Assembly: GCA_025531455.1 (NCBI GenBank)
Contig: JAMYHL010000132.1
Coordinates: 1-56,401, forward strand
Reading direction: 5' to 3'
Origin: Apiotrichum sp. Y4204
Taxonomy: Eukaryota; Basidiomycota; Tremellomycetes; Trichosporonales; Trichosporonaceae
Length of the DNA stretch: 56,401 nt
Shown here piece after piece: positions 10,863-21,800 of the stretch. The position numbers and the translations under genes are program-made. Below the pieces are notes generated by a model. It ran no database searches, was not told the DNA's origin, and saw only the letters and a program-made list of their open reading frames with translations. Position 1 is the stretch's first letter, and each line of letters begins with the position of its first letter.

Positions 10863-12339
10863 ATGAGGCTCCCATTCTCGCTCTCCCTCTTTGCCCTCGG
10901 CCTCGCAGCCGTGCGCGCATCATCCAACGTCGTAGACCTCACCCCCGACAACTTTGACAAGGTGCGTGGCGCCGCGCGCCGCAACGCATGTGTGGCCCAC
11001 CTCCACACCCAGTGTGTTCGTTTCTAACACACAGATCGTCGGCCAGGACAAGGGCGCCCTCGTCGAGTTGTGAGTCCCGAGTCGAAATATCACGAGAATT
11101 ATGACCGCTTGCTGACCCCAGTTACGCGCCGTGGTGCGGCCACTGCAAGAACCGTGTGTGTTAACTGATTCTTCGACTAACCCCAGTCGCACCGGTGTAC
11201 GAGCAGCTCGCGGATGCGTTCGCCTCTGGCGGCGCTGTCATTGCCAAGACGGACGCGGATGGCGCGGGCCGCGCCCTCGGCGAACGGTTCAAGGTTGAGG
11301 GTTTCCCTAGTGAGTATGGAGATGCTAAACAGGCCTTGAATCTCATGGCGACTAACTCTTCCCAGCGATCAAATGGTTCCCGGCGGGCTCGGTCGAGGGC
11401 GAGGACTACAATGGTGGGCGGGACCTTGACTCGCTCGCCGCATTCGTGACCGCCAAGTCTGGCGCCAAGTCGTCCATCAAGCCTCCCCCGCCTCCTGCTG
11501 CCGTCGAGCTCGACGTCGCCAACTTTGACTCTGTCGTCGATGGCTCAAAGCACGTCCTCGTCGCTTTCACTGCTCCCTGGTGCGGACACTGCAAGAACAT
11601 GAAGCCGGCGTACGAAAAGGTTGCGCGCGCATTTGAGCGCGAGCCCTCTGTCGTCGTCGCGCACGTCAACGCCGACGCAGAGGAGAACCGCGACCTCGCT
11701 GCCCGTTTCGGCGTCCGTTCCTACCCGACCATCAAGTTCTTCCCCAAGGGCCAGGCCACTGACGAGCCGCTCGCGTACGACCAGGGCCGCTCCGAGGACC
11801 AGTTTGCAGAGTTTATCAACTCGCACGCCGGAACCCACCGTACCCCCACTGGCGTGCTCTCGGACCTTGCGGGCCGCGTCGAGGACCTCGACGCCCTCGC
11901 TAGGCGCTACCTCTCCGAGATCCCGAGCCGCGAGGAGATTGTCGGCGAGGCCTCGGCATACGCTACCAAGGCGACAGAGGACGCCAAGGCTACGGCGCAG
12001 TACTACGTCCGCGTCATGGAGCGCGTCGCGACCAAGGGCGACGAGTGGGTCACCAAGGAGATTAACCGGTGAGTTTGGGCAGGGCAGTGTGTGGGGTCGT
12101 TTTGTTGCTGGGCTTTCCTCTTCTCAGCAACGCCAGGAGTACACACACCACTCGCATGCGCCGCACGCATCACTGACTCCAGCCTCTCCAACATCCTCGC
12201 GGGTGGCGGCCTCGCCGGCGCAAAGGTCGACGACCTCAAACGCAAGGTCAACATCCTGTACGCCTTTACCGCCGAGAAGGCCGAGGAGGCCAAGCAGGCC
12301 GCCCAGCAGGCGGCCAAGGACCTCAAGGACGAGCTCTAA
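10863..12339 (+). CDS. Protein disulfide isomerase with two thioredoxin domains, ERp29-type C-domain and KDEL
   Basis: Six exons: 10863-10961, 11035-11069, 11122-11153, 11187-11309, 11366-12068 and 12183-12339, giving 382 aa. A signal peptide (MRLPFSLSLFALGLAAVRA) is followed by a first thioredoxin domain with YAPWCGHCKN, split across introns, and a second with APWCGHCKN near residue 145. Then comes a helical domain like the ERp29 D-domain (from about residue 250) and a C-terminal KDEL retrieval signal. This is the layout of fungal ERp38 and plant PDIL2-type oxidoreductases, which form and isomerise disulfides in the ER lumen. Intron 3 (11154-11186) is only 33 nt; its removal rebuilds CKNLAPVYE, confirming it. 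The early exons of 35 and 32 nt are very small. Confidence 0.95.
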
Positions 12340-12974
12340 GCCGCGCCGCGGAGCAAATGGAGCGAGCGGAGCGAGCGACGAAGCCATGGAGCGATGCGCA
12401 GCGCAACGGAATACGGGGCACGCATGGCGGCGCTCGCGGCGCTCGCGAGCCAACCCTTGATGTCTGTCGTCAACTCGTCATATCTAAACGCAAGCATGTA
12501 TCGTATGCGCACTACAGAGGAGATGATTTAGGCAGGGACAGGGGGGAGTGAAGCACAATCGTGATAGTATGTGCGGGCCAACCATGTTCCGCGTGCCGCT
12601 GGCAGCTCGGCGCCGTTGATACGTGCCCCTCTGCGAACGTGCTACATGGCGGAGATGAGATGCCGCCCCAGTCTCTATTCCACCCATCCGGTCCAATCCT
12701 GGTAGCATATAGCACTCTATAAGTAAGACAGCAATCGATTCCCTACAGTTTATATACGGCACTGAATGAGACACTTGTCCTGGCGGTGTGCTTTCGGCGC
12801 CGTCTCGGCCAGATCACTGGCTACGGATCAATGATCGCGGACACGAGCAGGCCGCCCCGCCTCGGTTTCTACTCGCAGCGCGGCTCCCTATTATCCCCTC
12901 TGGATCCCCTGGGCCCCATGGTTCCCATGCCATGCCCATTCCGCCTCCTATCCCTATTCCACTCCCATCTATTC
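12340..12974. other. Intergenic region between convergent PDI and GPD genes
   Basis: About 635 bases between two converging stop codons. It holds only 3' flanks. A short repeated GGAGCGAGC/GGCGCTCGCGGC-type stretch lies just after the PDI stop. No gene is supported. Confidence 0.55.
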
Positions 12975-14869
12975 TTACAGGCCGTCCGTCAGCGTGTCCG
13001 CCGGCTGGCCCTCCCAGCAGATGTGGTACACCTTGTCGAACAGCGGGTAGTGGCCAATACGGTTGCGTGCCGCGAGGAACTTGTGCACGTCCGCCGCAGT
13101 GTGGATGCCTTGGAGCTCTGCGACGTGTCAGCATGCCATGTGGATGACGTTGATAGGAGGCCGGGTGGGAAAATAGCCGATTGGGGGTCATCAAAGTGAT
13201 TAGGGTTGGCTGGCGCGCGTGCGGGGTGCGCCAGCCGATAACCCGATATCCCCACACCCCATGGAAACCAGTCGCGCCGTGGGGAGGCGGATCTCTGCGT
13301 GTGTTGCTCCGTGCATGGCACGTAGCATGCGGCATGCGGCAACCAACACGCATACATGCGTGGACTCACTCTGTCCGCCGAGCATCTCGCGCTCAAGGTC
13401 CTCGAAGCTCTTGTTGGTCTTGACGAACGCCTCGGCTGTCTTGCGGTTACGCCCACCGAGGCACGATGTGATGAGGTCGGCGACGCCGGCCGACTCCTCG
13501 AGGAAGGTCTGGGGCTTGACGTCCTTGAAGAACTCTTGGCAGAAGTTCTTTGTCTCGAGCAGGCCGATGCGCATAATGGCCGCTGCATGTCAGTCGATGC
13601 ACAAGATCCAGTGGGGGTGAATGGTGCGCGAGTGGACACCTTGTCACAAGGGCATCCCAGGCAGTGGTTCGCATGAAGCACCCGCAGGCGCATGCGTACA
13701 CGCTCGCACATACGCTCGCAAGCACGATCCACCAAAAGAAACTCACACTTGGTGTTGTTTCCATAGCCGAGACCGTCCGAGAGACCTGCGGCGACGGCAA
13801 CAATGTTCTTGAGGGCACCACAGAGGGAGACGCCGTTGACGTCCTCGATGAGCTGCACGCGGAACTTTGGCGTCTCGAAGAGCTTCTGCCAGAGACGGCC
13901 CTCCTCCTCCTTCCCCTGGCGATAGCCGATCGTTGTCTCTGAGAAGCGTTCCATGGCGACTTCCGAGGCAATGTTGGCACCCGACAGCGCCGAGCACGAG
14001 ATGCCGAGGCGGCTCTCGATGACGTCGGCAAAGATGTGAATGTCGGCACCCTTCACGTCGACTCCCTTGATGAGCGATATGGCCTTGGCGCCGGGGGCAA
14101 TGTGGCCCTCAATCGTGTCGAGGCACTTGTCGAGGACTGGTGTGAGTAAATGCGGGAAGGAAAGGACAGCTTTAGAAGGGAACGGATAGCTTGACGGCTC
14201 TTCTCACTCACACTGGTGGGGCATCACAAACACGAGCGCCGTTGCGCCGTCAACCGCCTTGCGGAGGTCGGGAACGGCGTGGACGTTCTTGCCGAGCTTG
14301 AGGTCCGGGAGGTACTTGACGTTGATGTTGGTCTCGTTGATAATGTCGGTGAGCTTGCGGCCGTCGACCTGGGGGTGAGCGGCTGTCGACAAGGCAACAC
14401 GATGTGGAGCGTGGAGCGTGGGCATCCCGGGCAAGATGCGCGCACCACGCACCGCGATGGGCACGCGACGATCACATCCCCCAGCGGGCTCGACTCACCT
14501 TCTCCTCAAAGACCCACATGGGGACGTCGGACTCGAACACGTCAGAGTGCTTGGTGACATTCTGGCCGGCGATACGCGCAATGGCGGAACCCCTGGTGGT
14601 GAGCGCTGTCCATGAGGTGAGATAAGGAGGCAGATGGCGGACGTCGAGCTTATCATATCGACATCCGAGCTCGTCCATTACCTGCTTCCTCGCTGCTCTC
14701 CGACTCACCAGTTACCCGAACCGATGATGGCGACCTTCTCCTTTTTGTGTGCGGACATTGTGGCGTGTGCTCTGGACGACGAGGGAGCTGCTGCTGCTGC
14801 GAGTGCGGATGCGTTTTGCTTGGCGAGATGGCCTGCGACGGTGGAGATGCGGACGACGGGCCGGGACAT
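12975..14869 (-). CDS. GPD1: Glycerol-3-phosphate dehydrogenase (NAD+) with N-terminal PTS2
   Basis: Exons (minus) are 14869-14709, 14592-14499, 14368-14212, 14136-13747, 13582-13370 and 13117-12975, giving 385 aa. It reduces dihydroxyacetone phosphate to glycerol-3-phosphate with NADH, for glycerol synthesis, osmolarity response and redox balance. Seen are the Rossmann motif [24 protein letters not shown], the catalytic-lysine region [16 protein letters not shown], a GYGNNTK substrate loop, and LLGGQ-type C-terminal sequence rebuilt by splicing as GGQKLQG. The first ATG (14869) adds 37 residues containing RISTVAGHL (residues 7-15), a perfect PTS2, as in yeast Gpd1. A second ATG at 14758 (MSAHKKEK) would give a form lacking it. 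A TATATA on the minus strand lies at about 14911-14916. Confidence 0.95.
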
Positions 14870-16568
14870 GAAGAGGAGAGAGGATGGAAGAGGAGGAGGG
14901 TTGTGGTTGATATATACTGTATCGGGGGCGGGAAAGAGGAGACGAGAGCAATGTGTGGCAACAGGCACAACACTGAGAGAAAGAGACGAGGATGCCGATG
15001 GCTGGTGACGACAATGGCGACCACTCAGAGACACTCAAATGGAAGCCACAACAGGAAATCCAAAAGACTCGATGTGGATGTGAATGTATCCAACTTGGTG
15101 ATGCTCGGTGACGGGCTCGGTGACGGCAATGACGACGGCGACGGCAGCGGCGGCGTGGACGGCGATACGGATACGGTTCAGCGGACGGTGACGATATGCG
15201 CGCGCGCGGGAATTTCTGTGGGGCTCTCGGGGGTGCGAAAAAAAAAGGCAAGAAAAATCCCGAGAAAAAGAGAAAATCAAATGGGGGGCTTGCGGCTTGT
15301 TTTGATGACAACCACCTGGAACAAGGTCGTCTGATCAGATGCGAATGTGTGCTTTCTGCTGATGCTGGCAGATGTCGATGTCGATGTCGGAGTGAGGATG
15401 GAGCTCGACGACGGGGACGAGGATACGATGCGGGGGAATGCAACAGTCGCTATCTCGCTGCATATAAAGACTTGCAGAGCGGTGGTCGGGCAATAGCCGG
15501 CGGCCGGTCTCAACCACTGCACTCATCGTGCACTCATCTACATGCATCCATATCTCCTCTGCATCCTCTCTTTACACAACATTTGCGTCTCAGTGCACTG
15601 GAGTGGAGTTTGTCTGGGCGCCGGAATGTCATCTCTCATCGCGTGTCGCGTACAAGCCATCATGAACCCCCGGATCGCCGAACAACCTTGGCTGTCCGCC
15701 GGCGGCTGTAGACTGGCTCTCTGGGCTCTGGAGGTACATGTACGACGACTGGTGCTCCGCTCCGCGTCCCGCGTTCCGCGCTCTGCGTTCCGATGCTGCT
15801 CTCGATCTCTGGAATATGCATGAATGCGGCGCGGGGCCGGGGAGCCTGGTCTGGAGGCCTGGAGGCCTAGAGGCTGGAGGCCGCGACGCGAAGCGAAGCG
15901 AGCCCGGCGACCGGATACCGGCTACTTGATTTTTTGCTTGTTGCCTTTTTTCTTCGTCGGACGATCATCCCATCCCGATATGAGGTTATCAATCATCGTA
16001 ACACGGCGGCAACACGGGTATCGACAGCAATGCACAAGCTAGCAAGCTACAAGCTAGCGCCGGACCGAGGTTATCCGTGTGCCAGTACATGTTCCATGTT
16101 CCGGCCATCCAGCCGGGCTCTTGCCTGTTGGCGTACTCTCGCCCTCTGGGCCTCTTGCCGTGCCGCTTTCCACGGCGACTAACACCAAAAGCGACGATGA
16201 GACACGGCGTCGTATGGCCGTGCGCGTGCAGCCACTGACGCCAGCCATGCCAGCGAGGTGCAGACCTCGCGCGGCGGGGCCAAGACGCGGGGGATTGCGC
16301 GGGGAGATTGCGCTCCTATCGCTGTGTATAGTATATCCTATGGTCCTATTCCTATCAATGCCGCTCCGGCTCCGGTCAAAGGTGCATCCAACAGGACACA
16401 GCCGTTCTGCCATACCGCACGCACGCCGTGCGAGCACATGTCCCCATGCCGCCGGATACCGCTACCCCTATAGAGCTTTAGACATACCCATACCCATACC
16501 AGTACCCATGCAACGCGTACCTAACTATCCATAGATCCATAGATCCTAAGTCCTAGATCCCTGACCTG
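14870..16568. other. GPD1 upstream region and NUDCD1 downstream region
   Basis: About 1.7 kb without a supported gene. Read on the minus strand, a long T/C-rich tract lies around 15237-15290, of the sort found upstream of strongly expressed fungal genes. A TATAAA on the plus strand at 15464-15469 points away from GPD1 and has no convincing gene after it. Near 16480-16510 there are imperfect ATACCC repeats. Confidence 0.5.
14910..14916 (-). promoter_or_regulatory. TATA-like element upstream of GPD1
   Basis: A TATATA run read on the minus strand lies about 40 bases upstream of the first GPD1 ATG and about 150 upstream of the second. Its use is inferred from position only. Confidence 0.4.
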
Positions 16569-18608
16569 CTAGTCCAGGACACGGCGGAGCACGACAAGCT
16601 CGCGCTCACACAGCGCGACAGCCACGCGCCGCCCACCGGCACTCACACACCCCGCGCCGAGGAGCGCACCACGCGCCCCGCCCGAGACGGGCAGCACGCC
16701 CTGCCGTGCCGTGTTCGTGCTGCCGCCAGCTGCGGGGGGGTAGTACACGTACACGTTGCCGTTGCCTGTTCCCGAGCCGGACTCGAATGCGAGGACTGTT
16801 GCGCCAGCACCGGCGCCGGAGGGTTCGCGCACATGGCGCACGAGGCGGAGGTCGCGCTTCGAGGACATGACGAATGCGAGGGCCGGATTCGTCCCGGCGT
16901 GCGTCCACGGTGTGCGGGCGGGATTGTCCGCTGGCGGGGTGAAGACGAGGCCGTCGACCGCCGATTTGACGATAATGCTCTCGTCCTCATCGTCGGTCGG
17001 GAGGGAAAGCACCGATGCGGGCTGGCGGGACCACGATGCGGTGCCGTCGGCGATATACCCGATGAGCACGGTGCGTCCGACGGCGCCGGCCCCGAGGTCT
17101 GCGAACGCGCCGTCGGTGCGCTGCGCAAAGTCAAAGTCGTCCTCGCCGTCGAAATCGAGATCCATCTCCTCGCGGAGCAGCGCCGGCATCGAGGGATTCG
17201 CGGCCGGCAGCTCGCCATCCGCTTCGGCGTCATCCGATCTCCGCCGCACAGCACTAAAGCTGTTCCGCATCGCCGCGAGGGTGGCCGGCGCAAAGGTCTC
17301 GGGCACGTCCTCGTCCTCATTCTCATCGTCAGAGTCCGCGGGGACAAAGACGCTCGGCCAGCGCAGGCCGTCTCCTGGCGCTTTCTGGATGTCGATCTCG
17401 ATCTCGGCGGCGGATGCGTCATATGTCCACGTCGAGTCGTCCGCCGCAATGTCCGCCCAGAACGCGTGGCTTTTCTGGGCAGTGAATGCCGCCAGTTGGG
17501 GAGAAAGAGTGCCAGACACAGTGAGTGAGAGCGACTCACGGGCCAGCGTGAGGGAAATGTCGCCCCGCGCCGTGCCCGCCGGCACGGGCACCGTGAGCGT
17601 CAGCGACGCCGTGTCCTGCGTCCAGCGGAAGGGATAAGCCTTGTCGTCCACGTCCATTGATGCCGATGCCTCTCCTGCCCCTGCCGGCACCTGGGGCATC
17701 TCTGTCTGACCCTCCTCGTCCTTCAAGGTCGCCCCGAGACCGAGTTTCCCGACCTTGTCCTTCCGCTCGCGCTCCGCCCTCTCCGCCTCCGTCTCCTCCT
17801 TCTCCTCCCCTCCTCCGGCCGTAAACGGCTCTTCAGAGAGCACGACCCAGCCCCCATCCGCCCATGTGGCAAAGTACGGCAGATCCGTACCCGTGAGCGT
17901 CCAGCGAGGCGTCATCTGCTCAGGTCCGTCGTCCACCCCGTTCGGCGCCGCGGTAATCTCCACCTCGGCGAGCTCGAATGCCGCTTTGCGCGGCTTGAAC
18001 CCCGTCTGCACCCCCTGCACAACCGCGCGCGCGAGCAGCAGCCGAAAAGTCCCGTCGCCCACCGCGTGCCCCGCAACGAGGAGGAACGGCGCCGTGCCCC
18101 CCTCGCTGAGCAGGTCGTACCGCGCCACAAACTGGCCGCTGAACTTGGCCTCCTCGACACGGAGGACATATACCGACCCGCTGCCAGAGGACACGGCCCA
18201 CGTCGCGTCGTCGAGCGGGAGCGCGCGCGGATACTCGCCAACTCCCCCGATCGGCGCCGGGATACTCGCGAGCGTCGAGAACCGCACATCGAGGTCATCC
18301 TGCCAAATTAACACGAATCTCTCTTTTCGATTTCCACTCACCCCGAGCTCAAAGCCAATCACCGCCCAGTCCGCATCGACGTACACGCCGCGCCGGCCGC
18401 GCGTGTCGAGGTGGTTGTGCGCGATGCGCGCGCGGACTTCCCGAAAGCTCAAGTGTGCGTCGTGGCCCACCCGGCTCTGGGTTGCGCCTCCGCCTGGGAG
18501 GGCGTACGATGCAATGTCGGCGGTGTCTAGCGCATGCAGCTTGTATGTCTCGAAAGAGGGGAAGAGGAGGGCGCGGTCGGGCGCGAGCAGCTCGCCTTGG
18601 GTGCGCAT
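16569..18608 (-). CDS. NUDCD1: NudC domain-containing protein 1-like (CS domain) protein
   Basis: Exons (minus) are 18608-18342 and 18299-16569. The 42-nt AT-richer segment between them keeps the frame but has GTGAGT...GGCAG borders, and its removal gives FELG-DDLDVRFSTLAS, the family's spacing; the spliced product is 665 aa. The N-terminal half looks like the WD/beta-propeller-like part of NUDCD1. A p23/CS domain starts near residue 311 (YPFRWTQD...LTVPVP...SLSLTVSG) and ends near 405. An acidic linker (DSDDENEDED) follows, then a C-terminal block including VLAFESG and YVYYPP. NUDCD1 is an HSP90/dynein-pathway client adaptor; function in fungi is inferred. It is divergent from the AT-hook gene, with starts 209 bases apart. 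Confidence 0.85.
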   Translation of the reverse strand: MRTQGELLAPDRALLFPSFETYKLHALDTADIASYALPGGGATQSRVGHDAHLSFREVRARIAHNHLDTRGRRGVYVDADWAVIGFELGVSGNRKERFVLIWQDDLDVRFSTLASIPAPIGGVGEYPRALPLDDATWAVSSGSGSVYVLRVEEAKFSGQFVARYDLLSEGGTAPFLLVAGHAVGDGTFRLLLARAVVQGVQTGFKPRKAAFELAEVEITAAPNGVDDGPEQMTPRWTLTGTDLPYFATWADGGWVVLSEEPFTAGGGEEKEETEAERAERERKDKVGKLGLGATLKDEEGQTEMPQVPAGAGEASASMDVDDKAYPFRWTQDTASLTLTVPVPAGTARGDISLTLARESLSLTVSGTLSPQLAAFTAQKSHAFWADIAADDSTWTYDASAAEIEIDIQKAPGDGLRWPSVFVPADSDDENEDEDVPETFAPATLAAMRNSFSAVRRRSDDAEADGELPAANPSMPALLREEMDLDFDGEDDFDFAQRTDGAFADLGAGAVGRTVLIGYIADGTASWSRQPASVLSLPTDDEDESIIVKSAVDGLVFTPPADNPARTPWTHAGTNPALAFVMSSKRDLRLVRHVREPSGAGAGATVLAFESGSGTGNGNVYVYYPPAAGGSTNTARQGVLPVSGGARGALLGAGCVSAGGRRVAVALCERELVVLRRVLD

Positions 18609-18817
18609 CGTGGAGAGTGTAGTTGTAGTCGTTGTGGTTGCGGTCTTTGGGTGTTAGTGTCGATGATGATGACATATTTTTGTGGCTGCCATCTGTTTTC
18701 TCGGTATTTTGGTTCCCGCCGTTTATGACGACAATATATCCATCCAACAACAACAACAGTTGCAGCATCTTCTCATTTCGCCATCCACTTTTCTCTTCTG
18801 CCCATCCGCCATCCGCG
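18609..18817. promoter_or_regulatory. Shared bidirectional promoter region
   Basis: Only 209 bases separate the NUDCD1 and AT-hook gene start codons, so both promoters must overlap. It is AT-richer than the flanking coding DNA, and an AATATAT element lies near 18731. Regulation is inferred from layout only. Confidence 0.45.
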
Positions 18818-21800
18818 ATGCGACCGGTCCCGCCCCCGCCGCCCGCAACCTTCCGCCGGGGGGAGGTACAGCACGGCATTGAGCTCGCGCCCCTCGCCGC
18901 ATGGCTCGGCACGCTGCGCGGCGACGCGCACCTCCTCAAGCTCGACGACATGCTCCAGCGCTTCCGGACGCCGACGAGCTACCACCGCCTCGATGTGCGT
19001 GTTGCGAGCTCGTCGAGCCTCCCGCCCAGTCCGACCCTCGACCGCGAGATTGATCCCGCGGTGCAGGCGCGTTGGAACCGGGAACGCGGCAGCCCGATCA
19101 TTCTCGATGCGGAAGAGTCCAGGAGCGGGAACGGTGAGAAAGAGGGCGCCAGCGGGGATAACGCCAACAAAGCTGGAGGGGAGGCAAACGGCGCTCAGCG
19201 GACGGATGCACCACCACCGGCTGGTTCTTCAAACGCCAATCCCACACCGAATGGTGCAGCGACGACAGCGGCACAGCCCACAGATGCAGCAGCACCTGTG
19301 GCCGGGCCGTCCTCGGCCCCGGAGCCCTCCCAGCCAGGTCCATCACAAGGACCCCGCACGACTGTTACCACCTTTGCGGCTACGCACTCGGTCTCAATGT
19401 CGCGTGGGGGGAGCAACGCATCGGCGGCCAAGACGCTTTTCGCGTTCAGCCAAGGGATGAACCACCTGTCGCCGGAGACCGCCACCGCCAACACGCCCGA
19501 CACGCTCTCGCAGGCGATGAGCGCGCCGACGAGCGAACACTCCCCGCTCGCCGCCATGTCCGTCCCGATGGGGATCGACGACCCCATGCCAGTCATTGAC
19601 GGCACGCAGGGCGACCCGGACGCAGACCAGGATGTTCCCGACCTCACGGCGATGGATTTCGGCGGGCTCTTCACCCTCGAGGACATTCGTGCCGTCGCGC
19701 AGGCCGCGGCAGAGGACCAGGCGCGCCGCGAACGTGAGAACGCAATATACATGGACCCGGGGGCGCCGCCGCCTGGGGATAACTCGGTCCCGCCCTCGCC
19801 CCGTGCTGAGCGCGCTGAGGCTGAGCGTGAACGCAGCCCCTCGCCCTTTGTCCCCGAGTACGCGCCCCCGCCTGGCGGGACGGGAAGGATTGTCCGCGAG
19901 CTCCGCATCGACATACGCTCCCTTGACCCGAGCACGCTCTTCTACCTCGAGCAGTGGCGCCGCGAAGAGCTCAACCTCCCCCCGCACGAGCTCCGCGCAC
20001 CCCTGAGTAAATGGTACGCCCCGCTGCCTCCCGAGCCGAAGCCAAAGGAAAAGAAGGCACCAAAGGAGAAGCAGGCGCCAAAGGAGAAGGAACAGGCGAC
20101 TGTGCCAGGATCAGACGCACAACCGGCAGGCGAGACGGTGGAGAATGGTGCCGCAGGGGAAACAACCGCGAACGGCGGTGCCACCGGCGCTGCTCCAGAC
20201 CCAGATGCCGCTCCTGAAGTCACCTTGGTCCCATCACGCAGCCCCTCGCCAGACATCATCCTCCGCGACGGGTTCGACGGCGACAAGGCGGATGACCCGG
20301 ACTTCCGCCCACGCGAGAGCAAGCGCGGGCGGGGACGGCCGCGCGGCGTCGGTCGTGGCCGTGGTCGTGGGGGCGGGCGAGGGACACCATCGGCGAGTGC
20401 GCGTGCCACGGCTGAGGCCGAGGGACCCGCCGAGGCTGGCCCTTCTGTCGAGGCTACGTCCACCGCCAACGCACAACCTCAAGGCGAGGCAGAGTCTACC
20501 CAGCCAGAGGGACCCATCCGGCCCTTGACGCCGCCTCGAAGCCGGCCTCGCGGGCGCCCGCGCAGCATTCCGGGCCTCGTTGCCGCCCAGGCGCGAGCGT
20601 CGCTCCCCAACCTCGCCTCGCCTGGCCCAGCAGAATCACCAGCCCCCGGATCCGCTCCGCCCACTGCACGCCGCCGCGGAGGGCCGCGCGGCCGTCCAAG
20701 AGGTATAGGGCGTGGCGGGCGCATCCTCCCGCACCACCCGCACTATGCTGCGCTCCAGGCCTCGGGTATCAATACGCCCGAGGTCGTCGATCTCGTCACT
20801 CCCCCCATTGGCGTAATCACACCGCCCCCCGTGTCGACCTCCGCTCCAGCCACAGCACCAGCAGGCCCCTCGGCATCTGCGCCCATCGATCCAGACCTGC
20901 TCGAACGTCTACTCAATTCACGGTACCCGCCTACGCCACCACGCTCCGCACCAGCGCCAGCGCCCTCCGCGGCCCCCGTCTCGGCCCCCGCCAAACTCGA
21001 CAAGGGCAAGCGGCGCGCCAGCAGCCCCGCTGCGCCGGAGCCGAAACGCCCTCGCGGAGGCAGCATCGGCGTCCTCGACTCGGAGTCGCCCCTCGCGTCG
21101 TCCCCGCCGCAGATTATCAAGCGGCCCAGTGTGCGCCGCGGCCCCGGCCCGACTCAGCCGCGCGAGCACTCCACATCCCCCGTCCACCCCGCCTCCGTCC
21201 ATGAGCCGATGGACCTCGACGACAGCCGCGTTTCCTCGCCGATACTTGCCCCGCCCCCACAGGATTCGGGATCCGAGTACGAGTTTGCCCTCGAGCCCGA
21301 AACGCCGTCATCTGTGTCTGCGCCGTCGTCCCCGCCCCCGCCTGCCGCCGTGTTCCGTTCCGTTGGCGGCGAGCTGTTCGATATCGCCCCGCACACCCCC
21401 GAGAACCGCATGTACGTCGAGGTGCCCCCGCTGCGCATCTCGCGGGACGACTACCGCATGCGCCTACATGTCGAGCCGGAGGTGTCCCCCGAGCGCGTCA
21501 AGGTGTGGGCAGAGGCGGAGAGCGACGGGGAGATCCAGGAGATCCAGGAGATTCAGGAGATCCAAGAGGTGCGCGAGATACATGCTGAACGATCGAGAGC
21601 GAAGCCTAAGCGCCTCAGCGCGGTGGAAATACCCCAACCCTCGCCGCGCACGCGTCAGCACCAGCAGCCCGCGGCGCGCAGGAGCAGCCGGCGCCACGAA
21701 CCGTCGAGCGACAACGAGATACAAGAGCTCGCGGCGATGCCCCCTCCGCGCGTTCCCCGTCGCAGCCGGCAAGCACCGAGCAGCGACGTCGAGATCCAGG

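Noticed and set aside
14758..15034. Further upstream GPD1 start at 15034
   Set aside because: The added residues are low-complexity and overlap the TATA-like promoter element; the PTS2 works only near the N-terminus, favouring 14869.
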